A stretch of DNA of 64,000 bases from Methanomicrobiales archaeon HGW-Methanomicrobiales-3. Lineage in GTDB: Archaea; Halobacteriota; Methanomicrobia; Methanomicrobiales; Methanospirillaceae. The position numbers were made by a program, and so were the translations under genes. Positions 16,945-25,388 of this stretch are shown here, piece by piece. The notes beneath the pieces were generated by a model, which searched no databases, was not told the DNA's origin, and saw nothing but the letters and a program-made list of their open reading frames with translations. How positions within the stretch are numbered: the stretch's first letter is position 1; each line of letters opens with the position of its first letter. Where the stretch lies: positions 62,001 through 126,000 of the forward strand of contig PGYK01000004.1 of the NCBI GenBank assembly GCA_002839605.1. Reading direction: 5' to 3'.

Positions 16945-17357
16945 GCCGCACCCCCGGTCAGCCCGGTGTTTTCATCCGGCGCCAGGATCTCGCGGATCCC
17001 GTCCCGCCCTATCTCGAACTGCTGGAACTGGTTCGAGGGAATCGAGACCCAGACCTCGAACCGCGAGACTTTCATACCTGCCGGTGCTTGGGCGAAGAAC
17101 TTCTTCATCCGCCCCACCTCGTCCCGGCAGAAGAACGCCGCTTCCTCTAAGGACTGGATCGGATGCAGCGAGACCTTCAGTTTCACCATCACATTGTCGA
17201 TGGTCCCGTCATCCATCTCCTTGCGGGCGGCCAGGTTGTACGGGATGTACCGGGAGGTCCGGACAAGGTCCGTTACGATCACTGGATCGTAGCCCAGTTT
17301 CAGGAGGATGTTGCCGGCCTGTTGTTCCAGCGTCTGCATCCTGTGGAAAGCGGTCAT
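16941..17357 (-). CDS. Tandem paralogue B of an unknown family (138 aa)
   Basis: I use the ATG at 17357 (MTAFHRMQTLEQQAGNILLK), which overlaps the upstream stop by four bases (ATGA); the longer reading is a shadow. The pattern matches its neighbours: NILLKLGYDPVIVTD near the start, and RFEVWVSIPSNQFQQFEI followed by GIREI near the end. The middle contains an acidic/basic region (DEVGRMKKFFAQ). The product is soluble, with no known motif. Coupled translation with both neighbours suggests that the three proteins are needed together, perhaps as a hetero-oligomer. Confidence 0.7.
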   Translation of the reverse strand: MTAFHRMQTLEQQAGNILLKLGYDPVIVTDLVRTSRYIPYNLAARKEMDDGTIDNVMVKLKVSLHPIQSLEEAAFFCRDEVGRMKKFFAQAPAGMKVSRFEVWVSIPSNQFQQFEIGRDGIREILAPDENTGLTGGAA

Positions 17358-17758
17358 GCGACACCCCCGACCCGTGATACCACCGGCCCGAACAGCGAGA
17401 GTTTCGGGATCTCCCGGACGCTGTCCCTCAGGACCTCGAAGCACCGGAACCCGTGCGTCAGGGAGTAGATCCAGATCTCGTAATGGTATTCTGCCCTGTC
17501 AAGGTGGCGGGCAAGGTGCTTGCGGAACTGCGCAAGGTCCAGCCCGCATTTCTGCATAACCATATCGACCGTTGAAGGGACTTTTGAGAATTTCCGGATG
17601 CGGATGAACCGCTTCTCTCCCGATTCCCGTTCCGCGACCAGATGGGCCGGGGGCAATCTCTTGTCAAAGCCGGGCGGGACCACCCACACCCGGTACCCGT
17701 GCACCTGGAGGATCTCGCGGGCCCCCTCCTCGACCAGCGTACCGCGACGGCTGGTCAT
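17354..17758 (-). CDS. Tandem paralogue A of an unknown family (134 aa)
   Basis: Starts MTSRRGTLVEEGAREILQVH. The family pattern is REILQVHGYRVWVVPP at the N-terminus and YEIWIYSLTHGFRCFEVLRD then VREI at the C-terminus. The segment HLVAERESGEKRFIRIRK resembles the E-x-K strand of PD-(D/E)xK-type folds, so a nuclease-like ancestry is possible but not shown. The start overlaps the upstream gene's stop by four bases (17755-17758). This is the first of three similar genes and may be the closest to the ancestral form. Confidence 0.7.
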   Translation of the reverse strand: MTSRRGTLVEEGAREILQVHGYRVWVVPPGFDKRLPPAHLVAERESGEKRFIRIRKFSKVPSTVDMVMQKCGLDLAQFRKHLARHLDRAEYHYEIWIYSLTHGFRCFEVLRDSVREIPKLSLFGPVVSRVGGVA

Positions 17759-18123
17759 GAGGCCGCACCTCCCTTGTGCGGCACAAGTAGTTCGGGTTCC
17801 GGCACATCGCCCGGGACCTCGAAGAGGATGCAGGACACATCCTCGCCGAGCGCGACCGCGATGAACCGGTCGCGGGGGAGCATGTACCGTACACTGCCGA
17901 CCGAGATAATGACGGCCCGGCCCGAGGGATTGAGGGATACCAGGCCGGATGCGACCGGGTTACCGGACGGGTCCGGGTTTTTCCGGAAGAGCGATACCGT
18001 CTCACCCACAAAGAGGAGCATCCCCATCTCCTCAGGGCAGATGAAATACGACTTGTCCCAGATCCGGACATGGACATAGCCATCGCTTCCGGTCAGCACG
18101 ATACCGGCGGAGAAATGGCTCAT
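17755..18123 (-). CDS. Hypothetical protein (122 aa), first clear gene of the rep operon
   Basis: ATG at 18123 is preceded by a good GGAGG motif, consistent with an operon-leading gene. The product is beta-rich with repeated valine/isoleucine strands (GYVHVRIWDKSYFI; GLVSLNPSGRAVIISVGSVR). It contains CPEEMGMLLFVGETVSLF and ends EPELLVPHKGGAAS. The pattern suggests a small beta barrel, perhaps OB-like, but no family is recognised. Its stop overlaps the next start by four bases. It leads the chain of overlapping genes ending in the primase-helicase. Confidence 0.7.
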   Translation of the reverse strand: MSHFSAGIVLTGSDGYVHVRIWDKSYFICPEEMGMLLFVGETVSLFRKNPDPSGNPVASGLVSLNPSGRAVIISVGSVRYMLPRDRFIAVALGEDVSCILFEVPGDVPEPELLVPHKGGAAS

Positions 18124-18238
18124 AGCAATCCTCCCGCCAGCCTGCCTCCTTCAGTGAGGAATTTAAGGATGGAAACTGAAGTACCTGTGGCAGTCTCACG
18201 GCGTGACTGGGTAAGTTTTGTTCGTGAGCTGCCACTGA

Positions 18239-18394
18239 TTACCGCGTGCATGATACTTCCTCTTTTGTAACGATCTTCCAGCGCCCGTGTTCAACCATCT
18301 TCTTCCCGATGCCATAGAAGCCGGACCGCTTCTCGTAGGCTTCCACGGCTTCCTGCGTCACCCGCAGGGGTTCGCGATTCATTGCGTTCTGCAT
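18239..18394 (-). CDS. Small hypothetical protein (51 aa)
   Basis: ATG at 18394 (MQNAMNREPLRVTQEAVEAY) has GGTGA six bases upstream. An earlier in-frame ATG at 18430 has its GAGGA directly adjoining and is less likely. The product is basic and helical, ending in a short segment (GRWKIVTKEEVSCTR). It may be a small DNA-binding regulator of the element, but no helix-turn-helix is clear. It is 115 bases upstream of the operon's first long gene, in the same direction. Confidence 0.5.
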   Translation of the reverse strand: MQNAMNREPLRVTQEAVEAYEKRSGFYGIGKKMVEHGRWKIVTKEEVSCTR

Positions 18395-18572
18395 GTTTTC
18401 ACCGACTTTGTTTCGTTTGTTCAGCCACATTCCTCAATTGTTGAAACGTTCTTTTCCCTCGTGTCACGCAAAGCAACGGCTATCATCCGGCCTGATGCCC
18501 TTCTCTTCGATTCGGCAGGTGGCCTATCGGATCAAAACCATTTGCGGATCACGGGTAACGATTACCTGAAAT

Positions 18573-18815
18573 CTACTGACTATCACCAAAAAAAGTAAAG
18601 AGCGAGAATACCGGGGAGTGCTTGCCTGTCAGCCGGCAGCACTGGCCCGTGTTCTTCTTACATCCTTTTCCGGACGCCAAGCTGTTCATCCTGACCCGGC
18701 TCTTTTGCAATGCAACCGGTTCGGGCCGGCGGATCAGGGCCGTGATCTTCGTCGTAATCGAAGCCACTGCGGCCTTTATCCGGCTGCCCGCCTTTTTGAG
18801 GAAGTCCAACAGCAT
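18573..18815 (-). CDS. Possible small basic protein (80 aa)
   Basis: An open frame starting MLLDFLKKAGSRIKAAVASI is basic in its first half and ends in a hydrophobic tail (HSPVFSLFTFFGDSQ). A TTTATAAA element lies only about 14 bases upstream of this ATG, too close for a normal archaeal transcription start, and no ribosome site is visible. The frame may be chance. The surrounding 18431-19356 contains no other convincing gene except the remnant at 19101-19342. Confidence 0.25.
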   Translation of the reverse strand: MLLDFLKKAGSRIKAAVASITTKITALIRRPEPVALQKSRVRMNSLASGKGCKKNTGQCCRLTGKHSPVFSLFTFFGDSQ

Positions 18816-19100
18816 TGTAATTGTTTTATAAATTCGCAGTTGTTTAAAGTGTTTTCTGAACCAGCGGGTTAGATGGGTGCTTTTTGTCGTACACGTGTAA
18901 CACAATTGGCTGATTTTGCTGCACCAGAATGCAAAGCGCGGCTGGAATTTTTGAGAAATGGAAAAGCAATACTATGAAATTTTCAGTCAAGTAACAGAGG
19001 GGGCGGGGGGTGCGGCAATTATGCCGCAATGACAAATACCATGGAAAAGCCAAAGGAATTCTCGTGCAATCCGGAAAAAAATCATACGGTGTTCCGTTTG

Positions 19101-19342
19101 TTATTGGGAACCTTCTCCTTCCTGTATAGGAAAATGAAGGAACGCAGCAAGCAGCAGGTACCGAATAATCATTCCTTCCTTTTTTACCCCTACTGGATTC
19201 CATGCAACCCGCTGACTGATGTCCTGGCGGGCGGTGCGTTTGGCACACCCGGCCAGCTGAGCCAGTTCAGAGGACGTAACAGATTTGAGTACAACAAGAA
19301 ACGATTCAATATCCTTATTTTGTTGAAATTCAGTTTAAGCAT
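19101..19342 (-). pseudogene. Frameshifted helix-turn-helix gene remnant
   Basis: A minus-strand frame open from 19334 to a TAA at 19101 encodes a convincing helix-turn-helix: VTSSELAQLAGCAKRTARQD, then ISQRVAWNPVGVKKEG. It has no start codon in its own frame. An ATG at 19342 lies in another frame (MLKLNFNKIR) and would join it after a one-base shift near 19318. It looks like a small DNA-binding regulator that has lost its start. It is divergent from the TPR gene beginning at 19357, which it might once have controlled. Confidence 0.4.
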
Positions 19343-19356
19343 AGGACGCGGTAAAT

Positions 19357-21177
19357 ATGGCGAAGCGCTATGATGCGGGCACTTGGCTCGATAAAGGGTA
19401 TGAACACATGTCAAACAGCAAATACAAGGACGCATTATCAGCTTTCGAGAAGGCAATCAAGGTAGATCCAAAATTTGCAAATGCCTGGAACGGAACAGGA
19501 TGGGCACTTTATGAATTGGAACGTTATGAGGAGGCTCTTGTAGCTTACGATGAGTCTATCAAATTAGATCCAAAATTTGCAAATGCCTGGAACGGTAAAG
19601 GGTGGGCACTTTATCAATTGAAACGGTACGAAGAAGCAATTACTGCTTTCGACGAGGCTATCAAATTAGATCCAAAAAACACACAATACTGGTGCGAAAA
19701 GGGAGAGGCACTTTTTCATTTGGAACGTTATGATGAGGCTCTTGTAGCTCTCGACGAGGCTATCAAATTAGATCCAAAATTTGCAAACGCCTGGTGCGGT
19801 AAAGGATGGGCACTTGATCGATTAAAATGTTACAAGGAAGCTATTACTGCTTACGACGAGGCTATCAAACTAGATCTAAAAAACAAAGATGCTTGGCAGG
19901 GTAAAGGGCGGACACTCTCTCATCTGGAACATTATGAGGAGGCTATAGCAGCGTTTGATGAGGCAATTAACCTAGATCCAAAAAATGTCTACGTATGTGG
20001 CGATAAAGGGTGGGCACTTAGTCAATTGGAACGTTACGATGATGCGATTCTTGTTTTCGACAAGGCCATACAATTAGATCCGAAAAATAAGATCTGGTGG
20101 GACCATAAAGTGAGGGTACTGTCTCATCTGAAACGGTATGAGGATGCTATTGCAGTTTATGACATGGCTATCCATTTGGATCCAAAATGCATTGGTTACA
20201 TGCTGAAAAAAGCAGACATTCTTTTTGAACTGAAGCGTTACGAGGAAGTTATTACTGCTTTCGAAGAAGTTCTCAAGTTAGATCTAAAAAACAAAGATGC
20301 TTGGCAGGGTAAAGGGAGGGCACTCACTTATCTGGAACATTATGAGGAGGCTATTGCTGCTTTTGATGAGGCAATTAAACTAGATCCAGAATATGAGTAC
20401 GCCTGGAGCAGTAAAGGTCGTGCATTCTCCAGTCTCGAACGTTACGATGATGCCATTGTTGCTTTTGATAAGGTAATTAAACTAGATCCAAAAAATGAAT
20501 ACGCCTGGTGCGAAAAAGGAGATGCACTTTCGTCCTTGAAGCATTACAAGGAGGCTATTGCTGCTTTTGATGAGGCAATTAAACTAGATCCAGAATGTGA
20601 GTACGCCTGGATCAGTAAAGGGCGTGCATTCTCCAGTCTCGAACGTTACGATGATGCCATTGTTGCTTTTGATAAGGTAATTAAACTAGATCCAAAAAAT
20701 GAATACGCCTGGTGCGATAAAGGAGATGCACTTTTTGAAGCCGAAAAATATAAAGAAGCAATAGACTGCTGCGAACAAGGACTCAAGGTTAATCCCAATG
20801 ATAAGTCAATAAAAGAAACATTGAAAGAAATTTGGGATAGAATACCAAAACCAGATCTCGAAATCACATTCGATGAGACAGAACTAGTTTTGAACGAATG
20901 GGATAAAGTTTCTATTAATATTGAAAATACTGGGAATGCAAAAGCAGAAAATATTCAATTGTCATTTTCCAAGGATTTTGAAACGAGAGGTCTGAAACAA
21001 TTTGATCTGGATCGTTGGGCAGACAAGTCATTTGATTTTGCCATTAAACCAACAGCCAAAGGGAAAAACCTCCTTGAGATAACTACAACATACACCAGTG
21101 AAGGCAATCCCGAATATACAAAAACAGATGAATTTTGGATTGATGTTGTGAAACAGAAAAAGAGTGAGGACTATTGA
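19357..21177 (+). CDS. Large TPR-repeat protein with C-terminal CARDB-like domain
   Basis: The 606-residue product is almost entirely 34-residue tetratricopeptide repeats to about residue 490, with the consensus Y-E-E-A-I-x-A-F-D-E-A-I-K-L-D-P. It shows about 14 units in superhelical array. Residues 500-600 form a beta-rich domain (LNEWDKVSINIENTGNAKAE; NLLEITTTYTSEG), like CARDB or other Ig-like adhesion folds. No signal peptide is seen, so it is probably intracellular. TPR arrays bind peptides and scaffold complexes. Two-repeat blocks at about 20393-20520 and 20597-20724 are nearly identical in DNA, so the array has expanded recently. The following gene encodes a membrane protein, suggesting a functional pair. 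Confidence 0.85.
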   Translation: MAKRYDAGTWLDKGYEHMSNSKYKDALSAFEKAIKVDPKFANAWNGTGWALYELERYEEALVAYDESIKLDPKFANAWNGKGWALYQLKRYEEAITAFDEAIKLDPKNTQYWCEKGEALFHLERYDEALVALDEAIKLDPKFANAWCGKGWALDRLKCYKEAITAYDEAIKLDLKNKDAWQGKGRTLSHLEHYEEAIAAFDEAINLDPKNVYVCGDKGWALSQLERYDDAILVFDKAIQLDPKNKIWWDHKVRVLSHLKRYEDAIAVYDMAIHLDPKCIGYMLKKADILFELKRYEEVITAFEEVLKLDLKNKDAWQGKGRALTYLEHYEEAIAAFDEAIKLDPEYEYAWSSKGRAFSSLERYDDAIVAFDKVIKLDPKNEYAWCEKGDALSSLKHYKEAIAAFDEAIKLDPECEYAWISKGRAFSSLERYDDAIVAFDKVIKLDPKNEYAWCDKGDALFEAEKYKEAIDCCEQGLKVNPNDKSIKETLKEIWDRIPKPDLEITFDETELVLNEWDKVSINIENTGNAKAENIQLSFSKDFETRGLKQFDLDRWADKSFDFAIKPTAKGKNLLEITTTYTSEGNPEYTKTDEFWIDVVKQKKSEDY

Positions 21178-21208
21178 TAATCCCCTTAAAGGTAGGTAAT
21201 GCCGGAAA

Positions 21209-21972
21209 ATGGTCGACTATTGGTATTCTGAACTTATTAAATGGGTAAACCAGAAACAATCGGCTAGAATTTATTTTTTAATAATCACATTGTGCGCTTT
21301 TATCGGAGCTTTAATAAGACTTTCATATGAATTTTATTTGGATTTAACAATAAATTACTGTCCAACAATAACCGTTTCAACAATATATGAAAATTACCTT
21401 TTACAGGACATTCCCAGAATTAGTAACAGTTTTTTTAACATCCTCTTTGGGAATCTGCAGTCAGCGTTAATTATTTTCTTTTTCCCATTTTGCCTTCTTC
21501 TCCTTACTTTAATTGTTGCAAAAACTACTCCCGTATTAAACCAGATATCGATGTTCATCCGAGGGGAAGAGGAAAAATTTCAGTTGGATGTTTTTTTCCG
21601 TTATTTAGGATAGTTATCGGGTTTGTCACAATTTTCTGGGGATTCAACACATTCCCATTTTTTTGCCTTTTCAAATTGCTACCAATTCAAATCTTTCTCT
21701 CAATGTTTTTACACGCCATTATTGAGATTCCAGCTTTCTTGATTACAGCTTGTTTGGCATTAATTTCTGTCGATGATATGAGAATACATTTTCACGAAAC
21801 GTCAGACTTTTCATTAAAGGAGATAATCAACGTGACTATTGAAATACTGGAAAAAATGTGGTTGTATATCCTTTGTATCGTATTTTTAATTCTCATCGCC
21901 GCGATCGTTGAAACGTGGATATCGCCGCAATTTCTTGTATTTTCGTTTGAGAATTACCTTCAGCACAATTAA
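21209..21972 (+). pseudogene. SpoIIM-like (DUF95) membrane protein gene with a frameshift
   Basis: Two overlapping frames make one protein. The first, from 21209, gives MVDYWYSELIKWVNQKQSAR with membrane segments and stops at 21613. The second continues from the T-run near 21590 with IVIGFVTIFWGFNTFPFF and ends at 21972. Adding one T to the seven-T run at about 21591-21597 restores a single frame. The segment FLHAIIEIPAFLITACLALI matches the SpoIIM family, multi-pass proteins found in many archaea. Four or five hydrophobic segments are visible. It follows the TPR gene by 31 bases. The break may be a true mutation, a homopolymer sequencing error or, less likely, programmed slippage. Confidence 0.65.
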
Positions 21973-22014
21973 CCAACAAAAATCAAATTTTGTGTTGTGG
22001 GTGTTCCAAAAAAA

Positions 22015-23247
22015 TTACAGTTCCCCTTTCCTTTTCATCTCCGCGATCCGTTCATCGATAAGCTGCCGCAGGATATCCGGGTTATCCCGAAGGACGCTCT
22101 GCTGAATCCCCTCATCCGTATCGATCACAACATCGGAAAGCCGCTGGCCGCACGAGAAACAGTAGTTCGAGATGGGCGGGTTGATCTTCCGGCAGTGCGG
22201 GCACTGGACCGGCTCCAGCCGTGTCGTAGCGTTGTCATTGTCCGTGACACTGATGCCGTAGGATTCGAGCATCGCAGAGTCGATGTCCTGACCGGTGAGA
22301 TGGGCATAGGTTCGGAACATATCGGTGCTGATGTTGCCCCACATCATGAGTTTGATCACGCTCTCCGGGACCTTCTCCTTGATGAGGTGCGTTATCCGGC
22401 TGTGGCGGAAGACATGCGGCGTGATGTGTTTGCGGATTCCGGCATCCTTCGCAATGCACTTGAGCCGCTTGTTGATGGTCGCATGGATGAGGGGCTTGCC
22501 GCGTTCGTTCACGAAGACCAGCCGTTCCCCGTTCGGGTCCGGTTTGTAGCAGGCCCGCCACTGTGCCAGGTATTCCCGGGCCATGATGAGCCGGACGTAC
22601 CGGGGCATGTTGGTCTTGAAGTTCACGTTCGCGATGATGCCGTATTTATCGAACGTTAGATCGCCCCAGGTCATTGTCCCGATCTCGCCAATCCGGAACC
22701 CGCCTTCGTAGAGCATCATGATGAGTGCCCGGTCCATGGTCCGGGTGCACGCCTTCACCATCGCGGTAATTTCGTCCGGTGTCAGCAGGTCGGCGGCCAC
22801 CTTCGTCATGGTGTCCTTGGGCGGCGTCCGGAGTTTGTGGATCTTGCTTTCGGTGAGCGGGGAATATTTGTTCTCGATCATCCAGAGGTAGAACTGCTTG
22901 AGGATGGCGATGAAATCGCTGATGGTGTTCTGTTTGAATGGCTTCTCCCGGCTGCTCTTTGCATTTCTCAGCTCAGGGATTGCAGCGTAAAGATCGCCAA
23001 TGGTATTGTCGGCAAACGGCCCGATGAACCGGCGCCAGGAGATCAGCGTGAAGGTGAGCTTATTCGCCCGCCCTGCGCTGATGTTCTTGCAGGACCGGAG
23101 TTCTGCAATGAATTCCCGGATCTGGGCGGCATCGACCGTCGTGATAGTAAAGTCCTGAAGGGCGGCCTTGATTGCGTTTTCTGCCAGATCTGTCCTGACA
23201 GGATGAAAAGAGCTGCTCGTAAGCAACTGAGCGACTGGGTAAGTCAT
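22015..23247 (-). CDS. Tyrosine recombinase / integrase with C-terminal zinc ribbon
   Basis: The 410-residue product has an N-terminal SAM-like DNA-binding region and the catalytic domain of phage-type integrases. Catalytic residues visible are Arg in EGGFRIGEIGTMTWGD, the HxxR box HVFRHSRITHLI, and the nucleophile region YAHLTGQDID. The C-terminus adds a four-cysteine zinc ribbon (CPHCRKINPP...YCFSCGQRL). The start lies 64 bases from the 3' end of the tRNA-Leu gene, the usual arrangement for an element integrated in a tRNA. I infer it mobilises the island to its left. A matching left attachment site was not seen in the window. Confidence 0.9.
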   Translation of the reverse strand: MTYPVAQLLTSSSFHPVRTDLAENAIKAALQDFTITTVDAAQIREFIAELRSCKNISAGRANKLTFTLISWRRFIGPFADNTIGDLYAAIPELRNAKSSREKPFKQNTISDFIAILKQFYLWMIENKYSPLTESKIHKLRTPPKDTMTKVAADLLTPDEITAMVKACTRTMDRALIMMLYEGGFRIGEIGTMTWGDLTFDKYGIIANVNFKTNMPRYVRLIMAREYLAQWRACYKPDPNGERLVFVNERGKPLIHATINKRLKCIAKDAGIRKHITPHVFRHSRITHLIKEKVPESVIKLMMWGNISTDMFRTYAHLTGQDIDSAMLESYGISVTDNDNATTRLEPVQCPHCRKINPPISNYCFSCGQRLSDVVIDTDEGIQQSVLRDNPDILRQLIDERIAEMKRKGEL

Positions 23248-23310
23248 AGAAAAGTGTCTGATTGAAGCGGTTTAAAAAGAAGACTGAACGATTCTAACTT
23301 CGCATCCAGA

Positions 23311-23395
23311 TGCGAGGGATGGGATTCGAACCCAAGAACTCCTGCGAGACCAGGCCCTGAACCTGGCGCCGTTGACCTGGCTTGGCTACCCTCGC
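23311..23395 (-). tRNA. tRNA-Leu (anticodon CAG)
   Basis: Read on the minus strand the gene starts GCGAGGGTAGCCAAGC and ends in the T-arm GGGTTCGAATCCC and acceptor strand CCCTCGC with discriminator A. The anticodon stem CCAGG/CCTGG encloses the loop TTCAGGG, giving CAG. A long variable arm is typical of leucine tRNA. The 3' CCA is not encoded. The gene is the probable integration target of the adjacent recombinase. Confidence 0.92.
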
Positions 23396-23445
23396 GCCTG
23401 TAATTATTGCCTGCCCGATTTAATAAAGGTGAGGGAGAAGCAGGA

Positions 23446-25305
23446 TTACTCCTTCTTCGCCCCGTTGTCGCTCGCGAGCTTCTTCATCTCGTTCTCGCGG
23501 AGCTCTTTCCTGCGGATCTTGCCGGAGATGGTCTTTGGCAGGCTCTCCACGTACTCGATGGCCCGGGGATACTTGTACGGGGCCGTGACATTCTTCACAT
23601 GCACCTGGATCTCTTTTGTCAGGGTATCGGACGGCTTGAACCCGGGCTTTAAGATGATGAACGCCTTGACGATCAGGCCCCGGATATCGTCCGGCGACCC
23701 GACAACCGCGGCTTCCTGCACCGCCGGGTGCTCGATCAAGGCGCTCTCGACCTCGAACGGCCCGATACGGTATCCCGAAGCCTTGATCACGTCATCGTCG
23801 CGGCCGATAAACCAGAGGTACCCGTCCTCGTCCTTGTAGGCCTTGTCACCGGTATAATAAAAGCCGTTGATGAAGGACTTCTTGTTCTCCTCCTCGTTGT
23901 TCAGGTAATCCCGGAAGAGACCGACCGGGCGCGGGTCCAGCTTGATGGCAATCCTGCCTTCCTCGTGGAGGCCAACCGGTTTCCCGTTGTCATCGTGAAG
24001 TTCGATGATCCAGCCGGGCGCCGGCCGTCCCATGGACCCGAACTTGGGAGTCATGCCGGCAAACGTGCCGATGCAGAGCACCGTCTCGGTCTGCCCGTAG
24101 CCTTCAAGGATGGTGAGGCCGGTCGCGTCCTTCCAGGCCTTGATGACCTCGGGGTTCAAAGGCTCGCCCGCGCTGGTGCAGTGGCGGAGCTCGGAGAAGT
24201 CGAACTTGTCGAGATCCGCAAGGATCAGCATCCGGTAGATCGTGGGCGGGCAGCAGAACGTCGTGATCCCGTACTTCTCGATGAGCGGCAGGATCTCGGT
24301 GGCATTGAACCGGCTCCGGATATCGTACACAAAGATTGCAGCACCCTCGATCCACTGGCCGTACAACTTGCCCCAGGCGCTCTTCGCCCAGCCGGTGTCG
24401 GAGAGTGTGAAGTGAAGATCATTGACCCGGATGTCATGCCAGAACCGGGCGGTGACGATATGGCCGAGCGGGTAACTGTGGTCGTGCACCACCATCTTGG
24501 GCTCGCCCGTGGTGCCGGAGGTGAAGAAGATGACGAGCGGATCGGTGCTCTTCGTCTTCTTGGTGCCGGGCATATTCACGATCTTGGTCGAGACAGGAGC
24601 CGGGTAATCGAGTTCCACCGGGTAACTGATCCAGCCGGGGCGTTTCGCATCGATGAGGACCTTGCAGGAGAGCGAGGGGCACTCCTTCTGGACCTCCTCG
24701 ATCTTCTCGGCCTGCTCCTCCATCGTGATGACCATCTTGATCTCCGCAATGTTGATGCGGTACTTCAGGTCCTTGGGGGTGAGCATCGTGGGGGCCGGGC
24801 AGTAGACTGCACCGCGCTTGATGAGCGCGAGGGTGAACGTCCACCACTCGGGAACCCGGGGCAGCATTATTAAGACTTTGTCGCCTTTGTTCACGCCATA
24901 CTTGATCATGATGTTCACGATCTGGTTCGAGAGGCGCATGAGGTCAAAGAAGGTGAATTTCTTCTCAACGCCTTCCTGGTTCACCCAGATCATGGCAAGT
25001 TTGTTCCGGTCCTTGTTGGCCCAGGCATCGATGACATCGAACCCGAAGTTAAAGTATTCCGGAACCGAAATCGAGAAATTCCGGAACGCCTCGTCATAAT
25101 CCCCGAGGTTGTGGTGATCGGGGCTTACCATATCTGATGCACAGGGAAGCGTTGTCGGCCCGGTGGATCCGGATCCCGCGGAACCGGCAATCCGGGAGGA
25201 GCAGGCTTCGCTGATCCATTCGGATCGCGACATCCTGCGTTTCTGGCACTCCCGATCAACGCTATCGGTGAGCTGATTATCCATTGTTACGGAGTATCGC
25301 ACCAT
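23446..25305 (-). CDS. AMP-forming acyl-CoA synthetase with N-terminal ribbon-helix-helix-like extension
   Basis: The catalytic body has the acyl-CoA synthetase motifs: FFTSGTTGEPKMVVHD, EGYGQTET, YYTGDKAYKDEDGYLWFIGR, DDVIKASGYRIGPFEVES and the C-terminal catalytic Lys in LPKTISGKIRR. It activates a carboxylic acid, probably medium-chain, with ATP and CoA. It resembles the next gene along its whole length. Before the conserved body the frame continues into MVRYSVTMDNQLTDSVDREC and KRRMSRSEWISEACSSRI, which reads as a CopG/Arc-type ribbon-helix-helix. A Gly/Ser-rich linker follows. The ATG at 25131 (MVSPDHHN) would give the usual synthetase length but has no ribosome site, so I keep the longer start at 25305. 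Confidence 0.8.
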   Translation of the reverse strand: MVRYSVTMDNQLTDSVDRECQKRRMSRSEWISEACSSRIAGSAGSGSTGPTTLPCASDMVSPDHHNLGDYDEAFRNFSISVPEYFNFGFDVIDAWANKDRNKLAMIWVNQEGVEKKFTFFDLMRLSNQIVNIMIKYGVNKGDKVLIMLPRVPEWWTFTLALIKRGAVYCPAPTMLTPKDLKYRINIAEIKMVITMEEQAEKIEEVQKECPSLSCKVLIDAKRPGWISYPVELDYPAPVSTKIVNMPGTKKTKSTDPLVIFFTSGTTGEPKMVVHDHSYPLGHIVTARFWHDIRVNDLHFTLSDTGWAKSAWGKLYGQWIEGAAIFVYDIRSRFNATEILPLIEKYGITTFCCPPTIYRMLILADLDKFDFSELRHCTSAGEPLNPEVIKAWKDATGLTILEGYGQTETVLCIGTFAGMTPKFGSMGRPAPGWIIELHDDNGKPVGLHEEGRIAIKLDPRPVGLFRDYLNNEEENKKSFINGFYYTGDKAYKDEDGYLWFIGRDDDVIKASGYRIGPFEVESALIEHPAVQEAAVVGSPDDIRGLIVKAFIILKPGFKPSDTLTKEIQVHVKNVTAPYKYPRAIEYVESLPKTISGKIRRKELRENEMKKLASDNGAKKE

Positions 25306-25388
25306 ACAGATCCATTTCGTGGTGCGCTTATTACACTTTTCGATTGGTTGCTGCACCAAAATTCCCCTGCTGCGGGAAAAACAGGGGA

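Noticed and set aside
19029-19373. A 114-codon plus-strand frame before the TPR gene
   Set aside because: Poor start context and no domain. The opposite strand holds the more convincing helix-turn-helix remnant.
19357-20760. Regular DNA repeats suggestive of a CRISPR array
   Set aside because: The 102-base period is the codon image of 34-residue TPR units within one open frame; there are no short repeats with unique spacers.
23311-23335. Search for a second copy of the tRNA-Leu 3' end as left attachment site
   Set aside because: I looked for GCGAGGGATGGGATTCGAAC through the left part of the window and saw none. The left end may lie beyond base 1.
23728-24873. A 381-codon plus-strand frame opposite the acyl-CoA synthetase
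   Set aside because: A shadow of a well-supported enzyme; composition is typical of antisense frames in GC-rich genes.
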